From a bacterium (lineage in GTDB: Bacteria > SAR324 > XYD2-FULL-50-16): a stretch of DNA of 56,026 nucleotides. Both the position numbers and the translations under genes were made by a program. Position 1 is the stretch's first letter. Each line of letters begins with the position of its first letter. The stretch covers positions 1-56,026 of the forward strand of contig JAHJRI010000158.1 of assembly GCA_018830885.1 (NCBI GenBank), given 5' to 3'. Positions 7,514 to 15,791 of the stretch are shown one piece after another. The notes under the pieces were generated by a model that searched no databases, was not told the DNA's origin, and saw nothing but the letters and a program-made list of their open reading frames with translations.

Positions 7514-9436
7514 ATGCTAGATCAACTGCTATCCCCGATAACCATCCGGAATATGAAGCTGGACAACCGGTGTGTGATGCCGCCAATGGGGACCAACCTG
7601 GGAAACCGGGATGGTACGGTGAGTGAGAAGAACCTGGCTTATATCAAGCGACGTGCGGAAAGTGGCGTTGGTTTGATTATCTCTGAAATTATGGGTGTTC
7701 ATCCCTCCGGTTGCGTCGGTCTGGGGATATACGATGATAAATTTATTCCCGGTCTGAAACAGATGGTGGATGTTATTCACCAGGCCGGCAGCAAGGTCGC
7801 CCTGCAGCTCCATCATGCAGGCCGCGAGGCTTTTTTTCAGCTGAAAAAGGGGCAGGCCCTGGGGCCGTCTGCGGCGGCCAGTTTTATTTACGGGATTCCG
7901 CCCAAGGAGATGACCCTGGAGGATATCCGCATGATTATTCAGGCCTTCGGGGATGGGGCTGTCCGCTCCCAGGCGGCAGGTGCCGATGCAGTGGAGATCC
8001 ATGCCGCACACGGTTACTTGTTGACCCAGTTCCTGTCGGTTCATGCCAATCAGCGGACCGATGAATATGGTGGCAGTTTCAAGGACCGGGCCCGTTTTGT
8101 GATCGAGGTTATTGCCGAGGTCAGAAAACGAGTGGGGGCAGACTATCCGATCCTGGTGCGGATTTCCGCTGAAGAGTTTATCAAGAACGGTTACTCGGTG
8201 GAAGATGTGATTTCGATTCTGCCGGATCTGGTCGCTGCGGGTACGGACGTGATTCATGCCTCCATCGGGACCCATGGCAGTCCGGGGGGGATTACCAGCG
8301 CCCCGGCAGAATATGAAGCCGGCTGGAATGCCTGGCGGGCCAGAAAAATCAAGGAGGCTGTCGATATCCCGGTGATCGCGGTTGGCCGCTTCACCGATCC
8401 GCGGGCAGCGGAAGCGGTGATCGCCAATGGGGACGCCGATATGGTTGCCTTCGGCCGACAGATACTGGCCGATCCCGACTTTCTGAACAAGGCGCGAGCG
8501 GGCCGGTTTGAGGATATTCGCCAGTGTCTGGCCTGCAACCAGGGCTGTATTGAGCGTCTCATGCTGGAAATGGGATCCAGCGTGCGCTGTGCCATCAATC
8601 CGGAAACAGGCCAGGAACTGCTGGTGCCTCGGAAACCGGCGGAAACCCCTCGCCAGGTCTGGATTGTTGGTGGCGGACCGGCAGGATTGACCGCTGCGGT
8701 TGAGTCAGCAAAGCTCGGTCACCAAGTGACCCTGTTTGAGCAATCGAATCAGCTGGGCGGCCAGGTATTCTTTGCCCGGCAGGTGCCGTTTAAAAAGGTA
8801 TACGGAGACTGGATTGACTGGCTGGTCGACCAGCTGGGAAAAACCGGGGTCACGGTCAGGACCGGGGTCACGGTTACGGACGAGATGCTGAAGGTTGAAA
8901 AACCGGAGGTGGTGATTCTGGCCACGGGCGGTCAAAAATCGGTTCCCGCTATCAGGGGTATGGATCAGCCGTCTGTCTGTGATGCCTGGCAGGTACTGAA
9001 CCGGGAGAAACCGGCAGGAAAAAATGTGGTGATCATCGGAGCGGGTCTGATCGGAATGGAAACCGCTGATTTTCTGGTAGACCAGGGCAGCCGGGTCACC
9101 CTGGTGGAGCTCCTGAAGCAGTCTCCTGTCCTGAGGATTACCGGTCACGGGTATCAACTGCACAAACGACTGCGGGATGCCAATGTCCAGTTCCGCTTCA
9201 GTACCACCATTTCCGGTATTGAAGGGGACCAGGTCACCCTCAGTTGTGATAACCGGGATGAGGTCCTGGACGGGGTCGACCAGGTGGTGCTGGCGGCAGG
9301 AATGAAGCCGCGCATGGAGCTGAAGGAGACACTGAAGCAGCAGGGTATCCGGCACTTTATTGTGGGGGATGCAGACCAGGTGCGCCGCATTATCGAAGCC
9401 ACGGAAGAGGGCGCCAGGGCGGCCTGGGATATCTGA
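7514..9436 (+). CDS. FAD/FMN/Fe-S oxidoreductase of the 2,4-dienoyl-CoA reductase/2-enoate reductase family
   Basis: The start chosen, 640 residues, is the ATG preceded by AAAGGAGG; an in-frame ATG 72 nt earlier lacks such a site. The N-terminal FMN barrel (about 1-330) carries HHAGREA and HAAHGYLLTQFLS. Next comes a [4Fe-4S] motif CLACNQGC with a fourth Cys 12 residues on. An FAD domain follows (VGGGPAGLTAAVE) with an embedded NAD(P) motif (IIGAGLIGMETADF). This is the full architecture of DCR/TMADH enzymes, which reduce conjugated enoyl-CoAs or enoates with NAD(P)H. Neighbouring acyl-CoA genes suggest an unsaturated or alicyclic CoA ester; the substrate is inferred. The upstream palindromes suggest repressor control. 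Confidence 0.93.
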   Translation: MLDQLLSPITIRNMKLDNRCVMPPMGTNLGNRDGTVSEKNLAYIKRRAESGVGLIISEIMGVHPSGCVGLGIYDDKFIPGLKQMVDVIHQAGSKVALQLHHAGREAFFQLKKGQALGPSAAASFIYGIPPKEMTLEDIRMIIQAFGDGAVRSQAAGADAVEIHAAHGYLLTQFLSVHANQRTDEYGGSFKDRARFVIEVIAEVRKRVGADYPILVRISAEEFIKNGYSVEDVISILPDLVAAGTDVIHASIGTHGSPGGITSAPAEYEAGWNAWRARKIKEAVDIPVIAVGRFTDPRAAEAVIANGDADMVAFGRQILADPDFLNKARAGRFEDIRQCLACNQGCIERLMLEMGSSVRCAINPETGQELLVPRKPAETPRQVWIVGGGPAGLTAAVESAKLGHQVTLFEQSNQLGGQVFFARQVPFKKVYGDWIDWLVDQLGKTGVTVRTGVTVTDEMLKVEKPEVVILATGGQKSVPAIRGMDQPSVCDAWQVLNREKPAGKNVVIIGAGLIGMETADFLVDQGSRVTLVELLKQSPVLRITGHGYQLHKRLRDANVQFRFSTTISGIEGDQVTLSCDNRDEVLDGVDQVVLAAGMKPRMELKETLKQQGIRHFIVGDADQVRRIIEATEEGARAAWDI

Positions 9437-9807
9437 TGCCGTCTCTGTTTGGGACTCAGCCGGCTGGGTTCAGAAAGCCGCTCAGGGGGCAATTTCAAAA
9501 GCACATGGCGATCAGACCCTGTCGGTCGCCAATCGCCTGAACGACTGGATAGGGAGCATGATATCCCGTCCCTGCGAACTGCTGAAGCGTGACCCGCGCC
9601 CTGTGCGGGTCGCAACCCCGGGTTCTGAAAACCCTTCCATGTCAGTAACTATTCAGTATACCCTTCATCGAGAGGGTTATGATTTAAAACACGCATGAAT
9701 CCATCCCTGGAGCTGTTGGAAAACGTCCTGTTTTCCATCGTTTTAAATCATAACTCTCTCGATTCCGGAGAGGTGCTGAATAGATACCCATGTCATAAGG
9801 GAACGGT
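9437..9807. other. Intergenic region carrying a family A element
   Basis: These 371 bp hold the hairpin element described at 9645-9788 and nothing else recognisable. The hairpin could act as a transcription barrier between the oxidoreductase and DUF445 genes. Confidence 0.5.
9645..9788. repeat. Family A element with complete termini
   Basis: The element is bounded by GTAACTATTCAG on the left and CTGAATAGATACC on the right. Inside, 24-bp arms at 9667-9690 and 9740-9763 pair with a single G-T mismatch. The core, in the opposite orientation to the 5927 copy, contains ACGCATGAATCCATCCC, GGAGCT and an inner hairpin GGAAAAC-GTCCT-GTTTTCC. The right terminus ends 19 bp before the DUF445 start codon. 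Confidence 0.88.
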
Positions 9808-11178
9808 ATGAACAGATTTATCAAACCATTGCGATTTGTATTCCGCTTTATCGTGCCGGTGATTTTTACAGCGGTTCTGGTGCTGAAAATTCTCACCTCG
9901 CCTGAATTTGGCCTGCTGGGCTTCCTGAACCCCGGTTACCTGGACATTGCCTACAAGATTCTGCTCTCCAGCATGGTCGGTTATTTCACCAATTACCTGG
10001 CCATCACCATGCTCTTCAAACCCAAGAACAAATCCCGCCACGGTATTCAGGGGCTGATTCCCGGGAATCAGGATCAGATCGCGGAGAGTCTGGGAGACGG
10101 TATTTCGGAGAACTTTTTCAATGCCACCGATCTGATTGATTATGTCAACCAGAATGACATGATTGCGAGTGCGGTCTCCAGCATGAAGTCCTACGTGACG
10201 GTCACCCTGGATAACCCGGACCATCAGGCAGCCATTACCCGATGGATTTTAAATACCTTTCAGACCAACTCCCCCAAAATCTTTTACCTGTTGCTCCAGG
10301 TTTCAGAGATCAATCTGACCAAATACCTGAGGGAGCACATCGATCTGGCATCGCTGACCAAAGAGATTACGAGGATCATTGAAACAAACATTAATGATGG
10401 CACCATTGATCTGAAGGCCATTTCCCGTCAATTGACCACCTTTCTGCACAGCAATGTGCCCGAACTCTCCGAGGCGATTTACAAGCAGGTCAACAAGACG
10501 ATTGAACGGCAGAGTATGATCAAGCGGAATATCCTGAAACTGGCCACCTGGACCTTCGACTTCGATCAGGACATGATCGAGGACTATCTATACGAGATGG
10601 TCTCGTCTCCTGAATTCAGGAACCGGCTTTACCGGAATTTAGAATCCTTTGTCAGAAAACTGACGGAATACCTGGACTCCGAATCCGGTATGAAACAGCT
10701 CAATATCTACTACCAGAAACTGGTCTTTGAACTGCTGGATAAAATCAAGGAGAAAGGGGTCCCCCATCTTCTGCTGGAGATAGAGTCCTTCCTGCGGAAA
10801 GAAGCTTCCTGGAAGAAGATTGAACAGTATCTGAAAAACGGTTTGAACTTTATCGAAAAAACGCTGGAGGATTTGATTGCGGACGAGCGCTTCGACAGTT
10901 TCCTGAGCCGCACCATGCCGAAAATCCTGGAGCGGATTCAGATTGCCGACATCGTCACGGAAAAGGTGAAAGCCTATGATACCGACAAACTGGAGAAGAT
11001 GGTGCTGGACGCCTCGGGGGAGCATCTCTCGGCGATTGAGGTTCTGGGGGGTATTCTGGGCGGATTTGCGGGGATTGCCCTGTTTGATCCGCTGCTCTTC
11101 CTGGTTATCCTCGGCCCCCTGCTGGGTCTGGGGTTTGTCGAGTACCTGCTGACAAGACGTCAGAGAAGCAAAAAATAA
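9808..11178 (+). CDS. DUF445 family membrane-associated protein
   Basis: This 456-residue protein has N-terminal hydrophobic segments (about 10-30 and 48-65) with the family hallmark GYFTNYLAITMLFKP. A long charged helical middle follows (about 90-410). A C-terminal hydrophobic pair near 420-450 is centred on GGILGGFAGIALFDPLLFLV. DUF445 proteins sit in the inner membrane and their function is unknown; a role in envelope integrity has been suggested for some members. AAGGGAACGGT gives a clear ribosome binding site. The promoter region includes the end of a repeat element. It is followed by a MITE-like repeat rather than an operon partner. Confidence 0.85.
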   Translation: MNRFIKPLRFVFRFIVPVIFTAVLVLKILTSPEFGLLGFLNPGYLDIAYKILLSSMVGYFTNYLAITMLFKPKNKSRHGIQGLIPGNQDQIAESLGDGISENFFNATDLIDYVNQNDMIASAVSSMKSYVTVTLDNPDHQAAITRWILNTFQTNSPKIFYLLLQVSEINLTKYLREHIDLASLTKEITRIIETNINDGTIDLKAISRQLTTFLHSNVPELSEAIYKQVNKTIERQSMIKRNILKLATWTFDFDQDMIEDYLYEMVSSPEFRNRLYRNLESFVRKLTEYLDSESGMKQLNIYYQKLVFELLDKIKEKGVPHLLLEIESFLRKEASWKKIEQYLKNGLNFIEKTLEDLIADERFDSFLSRTMPKILERIQIADIVTEKVKAYDTDKLEKMVLDASGEHLSAIEVLGGILGGFAGIALFDPLLFLVILGPLLGLGFVEYLLTRRQRSKK

Positions 11179-11185
11179 TGGACCT

Positions 11186-11310
11186 ATTCACCACTTTTTC
11201 TGAGCAGACACTGAGGCCTGTATGTGATTGAATTCACAAGGCTATCAGCTTCGAACAGGGATGGCCGTCGAGAATGAGTTTAATGACATACGGGTCTTAG
11301 CGTCTATAGC
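11186..11310. repeat. MITE-like repeat, family B (short copy) with candidate target duplication
   Basis: The unit starts ATTCACCACTTTTTCTGAGC and ends GGTCTTAGCGTCTATAGC. Inverted terminal segments (GAGGCCTGTATGTGATTGAA against TTTAATGACATACGGGTC) can pair. GGACCT occurs immediately on both sides (11180-11185 and 11311-11316), as expected of a short target-site duplication. It is an internally deleted relative of the copy at 12255-12477, in opposite orientation. Confidence 0.75.
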
Positions 11311-11390
11311 GGACCTTTTAAGTGACATGTGACAGGTTCGTCAGCTGAACAGAACCGAAATAACAACTTATCACAGACAACGGGGAACCA

Positions 11391-11651
11391 ATGGCTGAAC
11401 ACAGACACGATTTTGTGGAGTCCTATGAGGGGATGGTCGGTTTCGGACTCGACCGGGAGCATGATGAAAATACCGTGATCTATTATTTGCAGAAGTTCTC
11501 CGACGACACTGTCATGAAGACATTGATTAAAAGGTTGACGGACGAAGACCTGGAGGAGCTGTTTGATCTTGTCAATCGCATGCTGAAAAAGCACTTTTCG
11601 GAAACGGAGTACCATGGTCTGTTTCTCAAGGAAACGGATCATCCTCATTGA
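11391..11651 (+). CDS. Small acidic helical protein, unknown function
   Basis: The 86-residue cytoplasmic protein is rich in Asp/Glu/His, with a predicted helix-rich middle (DTVMKTLIKRLTDEDLEELF is the densest part). There is no membrane segment or metal motif. GGGGAACCA precedes the ATG and codon use is normal, so it is likely a real gene. It lies alone between two inverted family B repeats. I do not recognise its family. Confidence 0.65.
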   Translation: MAEHRHDFVESYEGMVGFGLDREHDENTVIYYLQKFSDDTVMKTLIKRLTDEDLEELFDLVNRMLKKHFSETEYHGLFLKETDHPH

Positions 11652-11827
11652 CCATTGACCCCCGCTCCCCTGCACAGGGGGATTCAGGGCGGCTGAAACT
11701 ATCAGTGGATATTGATCGAAATTAATGTTGCCATCAGAATGAGCGGCAGTGGAAAAAAAACGATGCTATCATGGTCGGATTGTGTTTGAAGACCTGTTTT
11801 GAATGATTGCAGCCGCTTTGACCGTCC

Positions 11828-11911
11828 ATGTTTGAACCCCGTTTTACCGCTTTTGCCCTGATCTATATCGGGATGATCTTTGTCCTGATTGTTCTGGAAA
11901 AAATTCGTTAA
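11828..11911 (+). CDS. Possible 27-residue single-span membrane peptide
   Basis: The frame encodes a peptide starting MFEPRFTAF, with a hydrophobic stretch of about 15 residues (ALIYIGMIFVLIVL) ending in basic EKIR. This composition is typical of small membrane peptides. No ribosome binding site is visible and there is no neighbour context, so it may be chance. Confidence 0.22.
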   Translation: MFEPRFTAFALIYIGMIFVLIVLEKIR

Positions 11912-12115
11912 AAAAAGCGGACGCATCTTCCCATTCCAACGGACACTGCTTCTCCCCAGGGACCGCTGTTGTTCAGGACCCTGTCTGGTTCCCGTCAGCC
12001 GTTGTTGTAGAACCAACAACCCTGCGGAAGGTTCACCGGGGCGCCGAACAGGACCCCGATTTTTCCAGACACCATCAATTGACCAGAAAGTCAGGAAATT
12101 AGCTGAAAAGCGGGA

Positions 12116-12175
12116 AACTATTCACCTGAAACACTATACCTTCAGGGCTGAGCGGAAATCAAACTGAATAGATAC
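12116..12175. repeat. Core-less remnant of a family A element
   Basis: AACTATTCACCTG is joined directly to the right flank (ACACTATACCTTCAGGGCTG ... CTGAATAGATAC), which matches the right half of the 33653-33800 copy. The hairpin core and left arm are missing. It is either a deletion product or an ancestral form without the core. Confidence 0.75.
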
Positions 12176-12254
12176 AAAAGCGGTTGTGTTTTTTTCCCAA
12201 TTCATAAAAACTAACAGGGAATCGCAGCACGAAACATGGTTATTACCATTCGAG

Positions 12255-12477
12255 GGTATCTATTCAGCAATTCAGATTCAGCTATAGATGCTAAGACCTG
12301 TATGTCATTGAACTCATTATCGACGGCCATCCATGGCCGTCTTCATGTGGAGCGTTATTCGCGACCAGTCTCGCGAATTCCATTGACATCGCTATCATGG
12401 CGATGCTGAACCGCTCCCCATCGGTTCAATCACACACAGCCCTCAGCATCTGCTCAGAAAAAGTGCTGAATGGTTAC
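12255..12477. repeat. MITE-like repeat, family B (full copy)
   Basis: It is bounded by GGTATCTATTCAGC and GCTGAATGGTTAC, the same termini as family A. Subterminal inverted segments (AGATGCTAAGACCTGTATGT at the left, matching the complement of the right end) can pair over about 28 bp. The middle holds a GACGGCCATCCATGGCCGTC palindrome and a second CATCGC..GCGATG palindrome. Similar TTAC(C)ATTCGAG strings lie on both sides. Confidence 0.8.
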
Positions 12478-12547
12478 ATTCGAGACAGTCTATCTATCCG
12501 ACACCAGACAAAACAGCAATTATTTTAAGGTCAAAGGGAGGTTTTTC

Positions 12548-13210
12548 ATGGCAACCATAAACGGCAAAGAGTACCCGCAGCTGGCCATTCTGAAGATGAC
12601 ATCGCAACTCCGAACACTGATGACAATTATTCGGAACAAGGACACAAAACGAAACGATTTTATCTTTTATTCGGATCGGATCAATCGGCTTCTGGTAGAG
12701 GAGGGGCTGAACTACCTGCCGACGCGAGAGAAAGTGGTGCAGACCCGGACCGGCGAAACCTATGTGGGTTCCGAGTTTGTCGGCAAGATTTGTGCGGTGC
12801 CCATCATCCGCGCCGGCCTGAGCATGCAGAACAGTATCCGGGAAGTGGCTAAAAGAATCCGGATTGCCCATATCCTGATCCAGCGTGACGAGGCGACCGC
12901 AAAACCTATTTTTTTCAAGGACTGGCTGCCGGATGATATTGAAAACCGCTTTGTCTTTATTCTGGACCCCATGCTGGCCACCGGCGGATCGGCCAATGAA
13001 ACGATCCGCTCCCTGAAACTGAAGGGGGTGGGTGAGGATAAAATTATCTTTATCAACCTGGTTGCTGCCCCGGAGGGAATCGAAGCCGTCCTCTCTGCCT
13101 ATCCCGGTATCCGTATTATCACGGCCGAAGTGGATCAGGGACTGGACGAAAATGCCTATATCCTTCCCGGGCTGGGAGACTTTGGCGATATCTATTTCGG
13201 CACGGACTAG
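12548..13210 (+). CDS. upp: Uracil phosphoribosyltransferase
   Basis: The 220-residue enzyme converts uracil and PRPP to UMP and pyrophosphate (pyrimidine salvage). The PRPP-binding loop is FILDPMLATGGSA (about residues 136-148), and the uracil-binding region is GLDENAYILPGLGDFGD near the C-terminus. The length is slightly over the usual 208. Translation should start at MATINGK, preceded by AAAGGGAGG, not at the ATG 78 nt upstream that falls at the repeat edge. The next gene, serB, follows after 61 bp on the same strand. Confidence 0.96.
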   Translation: MATINGKEYPQLAILKMTSQLRTLMTIIRNKDTKRNDFIFYSDRINRLLVEEGLNYLPTREKVVQTRTGETYVGSEFVGKICAVPIIRAGLSMQNSIREVAKRIRIAHILIQRDEATAKPIFFKDWLPDDIENRFVFILDPMLATGGSANETIRSLKLKGVGEDKIIFINLVAAPEGIEAVLSAYPGIRIITAEVDQGLDENAYILPGLGDFGDIYFGTD

Positions 13211-13271
13211 CACCGGGATGTTGATCCCTTGACCTTTGCAGAACGACCCTTGAAACCGGTTAGTTATTAAA

Positions 13272-14495
13272 ATGCCTGAAATCATTATCATCAATATCTC
13301 CGGGGAAGATCGTCCCGGCTTGACCGCATCCATTACCGAACACCTGGCCAACCACCATGTCAATATTCTGGATATCGGTCAGGCGGTCATCCACAATACG
13401 CTCTCCCTGGGAATCCTGATTGAGATCCCCAAAGCATCCCAGTCGGCTCCCGTCCTGAAGGATACCCTTTTTGCCGCCCATACCCTGGGGGTTAATGTCA
13501 AGTTTACCCCGATCCCCAAAGAACAATACAATAGCTGGGTAGAGGAGCAGGGAAAAATCAGGCACATCGTCACCCTGCTGGCCTCGAAAATTACAGCGGC
13601 CCATATCTCAACCATATCCGGAATCATCGCCGGACACCGGTTGAATATCGACAATATCACCCGGATTTCAGGTCGTATTCATCTGGACAGACCCAGGAAG
13701 AACGCCAATGCCTGTGTGGAATTCTCGTTTCGGGGAATGCCGACGGATCCGGAGAGGTTGCGGGCGGAATTCCTGGACGCGGCCAGCGCGATGGGCATCG
13801 ATATTGCCCTGCAGGAGGATAATATCTATCGCAGCAACCGCCGGCTGGTCGCCCTGGATATGGATTCCACCCTGATCAAGGTGGAGGTGATCGATGAACT
13901 GGCCAAAAGGGCCGGTGCCGGCGAAGCCGTGGCAGCGATCACGGAAAGTGCGATGCGCGGGGAGCTTGATTTTACAGCCAGCCTGAGGGAGCGGGTCCGA
14001 CACCTGAAGGGACTCGATGAATCGGTCCTGAAGGAGATCGCTGAAAACCTGCCGCTGACGGAAGGGGCCGAACGGTTGATAAAGACCTTGAGAATGCTGA
14101 ATCTTACCACTGCCATCATCTCGGGTGGGTTTGACTATTTCGGTAATTACCTGAAGCAGAAGCTGGGGATCGATTATGTCTTTGCCAACCGTCTGGAAAT
14201 TTCAGATGGTCGTGTCACCGGGCAGGTGCTGGGAGAGGTGGTGGACGGGGCCAAAAAGGCCGAACTGCTGGAGCAGCTGGTCAAACAGGAAGGGATCAGC
14301 ATGAAACAGGTGATCGCCGTGGGAGATGGTGCCAATGACCTGCCCATGTTGAGCAGGGCTGGACTGGGAATCGCATTCCGCGCCAAACCCATTGTCCGTC
14401 AATCCGCCGAACAATCCATTACCAGCCAGGGACTCGACGGGATCCTCTACCTGATGGGTTACCGGGACTGGCATATTTCAGGTGACCTGGGGTAA
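13272..14495 (+). CDS. serB: Phosphoserine phosphatase with N-terminal ACT domains
   Basis: Of its 407 residues, the N-terminal half carries two ACT-like domains (about 1-85 starting PEIIIINISGEDRPGL, and about 95-180). The C-terminal half is a HAD phosphatase with the nucleophile motif DMDSTLIKVE (about 196-205), ISGGFD as motif II, and GDGANDLPML as motif III. It dephosphorylates O-phospho-L-serine in the final step of serine synthesis. The ACT domains suggest allosteric regulation by serine, as in mycobacterial SerB2. It lies 61 bp after upp, possibly cotranscribed, and converges on the next gene. Confidence 0.95.
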   Translation: MPEIIIINISGEDRPGLTASITEHLANHHVNILDIGQAVIHNTLSLGILIEIPKASQSAPVLKDTLFAAHTLGVNVKFTPIPKEQYNSWVEEQGKIRHIVTLLASKITAAHISTISGIIAGHRLNIDNITRISGRIHLDRPRKNANACVEFSFRGMPTDPERLRAEFLDAASAMGIDIALQEDNIYRSNRRLVALDMDSTLIKVEVIDELAKRAGAGEAVAAITESAMRGELDFTASLRERVRHLKGLDESVLKEIAENLPLTEGAERLIKTLRMLNLTTAIISGGFDYFGNYLKQKLGIDYVFANRLEISDGRVTGQVLGEVVDGAKKAELLEQLVKQEGISMKQVIAVGDGANDLPMLSRAGLGIAFRAKPIVRQSAEQSITSQGLDGILYLMGYRDWHISGDLG

Positions 14496-14555
14496 AACAA
14501 CAGCAACCCTGTGGCCGGTTATTCCCGGTTATCCCGAAAAAACCCCCGTCACCCA

Positions 14556-15041
14556 TCACAACACTCGCCAGTTTGCCTCCAGCAAACCTGGCATGCTGCT
14601 TGCCATCAATTCTGCCTGTGTCATGACCGTTTTGCTCAACAGCTGGTTTTTGGGGGAAAACTGTTTTACCAGAAAACCCTGGTTTCCCTGGTAAGAGAGC
14701 CAGATGCCCTCTTTTTCGCTCCACAGGGTTTGAGAGTGCTGGATCGCCGTTTTTAGACGGTCGGCCAGTTTCTTCCGCCGTGTTTCTAAAACGGCTTCAT
14801 TGCTTTGTCTTGGCTGGGGGGCCGAAATCCGGGATCGGGTGCCCGCTCGGTTTTCTTTTGAGCCGGGTGACGTCCCGCGCTCTTTTTTACGCTTGACCCG
14901 AATGATTTCGGTTTTTATCGGGATCCCGTCCTTGAAGACGATGTGTTTGACATCGCCATGTTCACCCTTGGTGGTGTCCGCGCGGGATTTTGTCTGATAA
15001 ATGTTGTCAACCGATGAATAAAGTTTGGAAACTTCTGTCAT
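14556..15041 (-). CDS. Hypothetical basic protein, 161 residues
   Basis: The start at MTEVSKLY is supported by CGGAGG 6 nt upstream; an ATG 60 nt earlier has no such site. The N-terminal part (HIVFKDGIPIKTEIIRVKRK) looks like a short beta segment. It is followed by a low-complexity basic and Ser/Pro linker (about 60-85) and a helical C-terminal half. No signal peptide or known motif was recognised. It converges with serB, with 60 bp between stops. Function unknown. Confidence 0.6.
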   Translation of the reverse strand: MTEVSKLYSSVDNIYQTKSRADTTKGEHGDVKHIVFKDGIPIKTEIIRVKRKKERGTSPGSKENRAGTRSRISAPQPRQSNEAVLETRRKKLADRLKTAIQHSQTLWSEKEGIWLSYQGNQGFLVKQFSPKNQLLSKTVMTQAELMASSMPGLLEANWRVL

Positions 15042-15273
15042 CGCTACCTCCGAGGTCTGAATATATGGGAAATGAACCACTGTCAACCTGTCTACAGCCA
15101 TGCAGGATCCAATCCAGATTTAAACAGACTGGTATCTTTTCACTGGGACTGTCCCACAGGTTGTAAAAAACCCATCTCAGCACCTTGACGGAGGATTTTC
15201 AAACGTTCCTCCGAGCGTTTCGGACGGGACCGGGTCTGACCGAAACGCCGGTTGGAAATTGGATGATGAGCTG

Positions 15274-15510
15274 TCAGTTGGTGCTCAATTGATTACGGAT
15301 ACTGCCCTTCCTGACCGTTTTCCTGTTAACCAGCCCAGCTGTCGCGTGCACGTAAAGAATACTCAACAGAGAGATTGAGACCGCGAGCGGGAAAGAGTAG
15401 TAGACGATCAGTCTGGGAAGAATTTCCATGGGTGCCGCTAGAATTGACGAAAAACATACCGCCACGAGCAGCACAACACTGGTAATATAACTGACGATGA
15501 AACCTTTCAT
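15274..15510 (-). CDS. Two-span small membrane protein under a probable sigma-54 promoter
   Basis: The 78-residue protein has two hydrophobic segments: about 4-26 (IVSYITSVVLLVAVCFSSIL) and about 33-58 (LIVYYSFPLAVSISLLSILY). A basic C-terminal tail rich in Lys/Arg/Asn follows, probably cytoplasmic. AGGAG sits 7 nt before the ATG. The gene directly follows the sigma-54 activator on the same strand. The gap contains a -24/-12 element and tandem TTTGTCGCA repeats, suggesting it is a target of that activator. Family and function not recognised. Confidence 0.72.
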   Translation of the reverse strand: MKGFIVSYITSVVLLVAVCFSSILAAPMEILPRLIVYYSFPLAVSISLLSILYVHATAGLVNRKTVRKGSIRNQLSTN

Positions 15511-15589
15511 GGGTTACTCCTGATTAAGTTATCTGATTTTGAAACGATTGGCAATTGCCATGAAAATAGGTGTTCTCTGCCTATAACAC

Positions 15590-15606
15590 TGCGAGAGTCA
15601 TGCCAA
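15590..15606 (-). promoter_or_regulatory. Sigma-54 (-24/-12) promoter
   Basis: Read on the minus strand, TTGGCATGACTCTCGCA has the invariant GG and GC separated by exactly ten bases and matches TGGCA at -24. Transcription would start near 15578, leaving a leader of about 70 nt before the small membrane gene at 15510. Confidence 0.6.
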
Positions 15607-15667
15607 TGATTTATGTCTTTATATTTCAGGTAACTAAAAAAGGTGCGGGGGGGTTACCCAGAGAAAA

Positions 15668-15727
15668 TGCAACAAAGTGCGACAGATCCCGTGAACCCGC
15701 CCATTGTATGCGACAAAATGCGACAAA
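15668..15727 (-). promoter_or_regulatory. Tandem activator-binding repeats (UAS)
   Basis: Four 9-bp direct repeats read TTTGTCGCA or close variants on the minus strand. They begin at 15668, 15678, 15709 and 15719 on the plus-strand scale, as two pairs with 10-bp periodicity 41 bp apart. They lie 60-120 bp upstream of the -24/-12 element, the classical position for enhancer sites. Confidence 0.55.
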
Positions 15728-15791
15728 CTGTCAGGATACCTGCCTGTCACCGGACTCCATTTGTTAACCGATGCTGGCTGAAAATGATCGG

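Larger units (their letters stand above)
11652..12547. other. Long intergenic region between small gene and upp
   Basis: These 896 bp contain a possible 27-codon peptide (11828), a remnant family A element (12116-12175) and a full family B repeat (12255-12477). Larger open frames on both strands overlap the repeats and lack initiation signals. The upp promoter must lie in or just beyond the family B copy. Confidence 0.6.

Noticed and set aside
11702-12019. 105-codon minus-strand frame
   Set aside because: Low-complexity, no initiation site, and no homology recognised.
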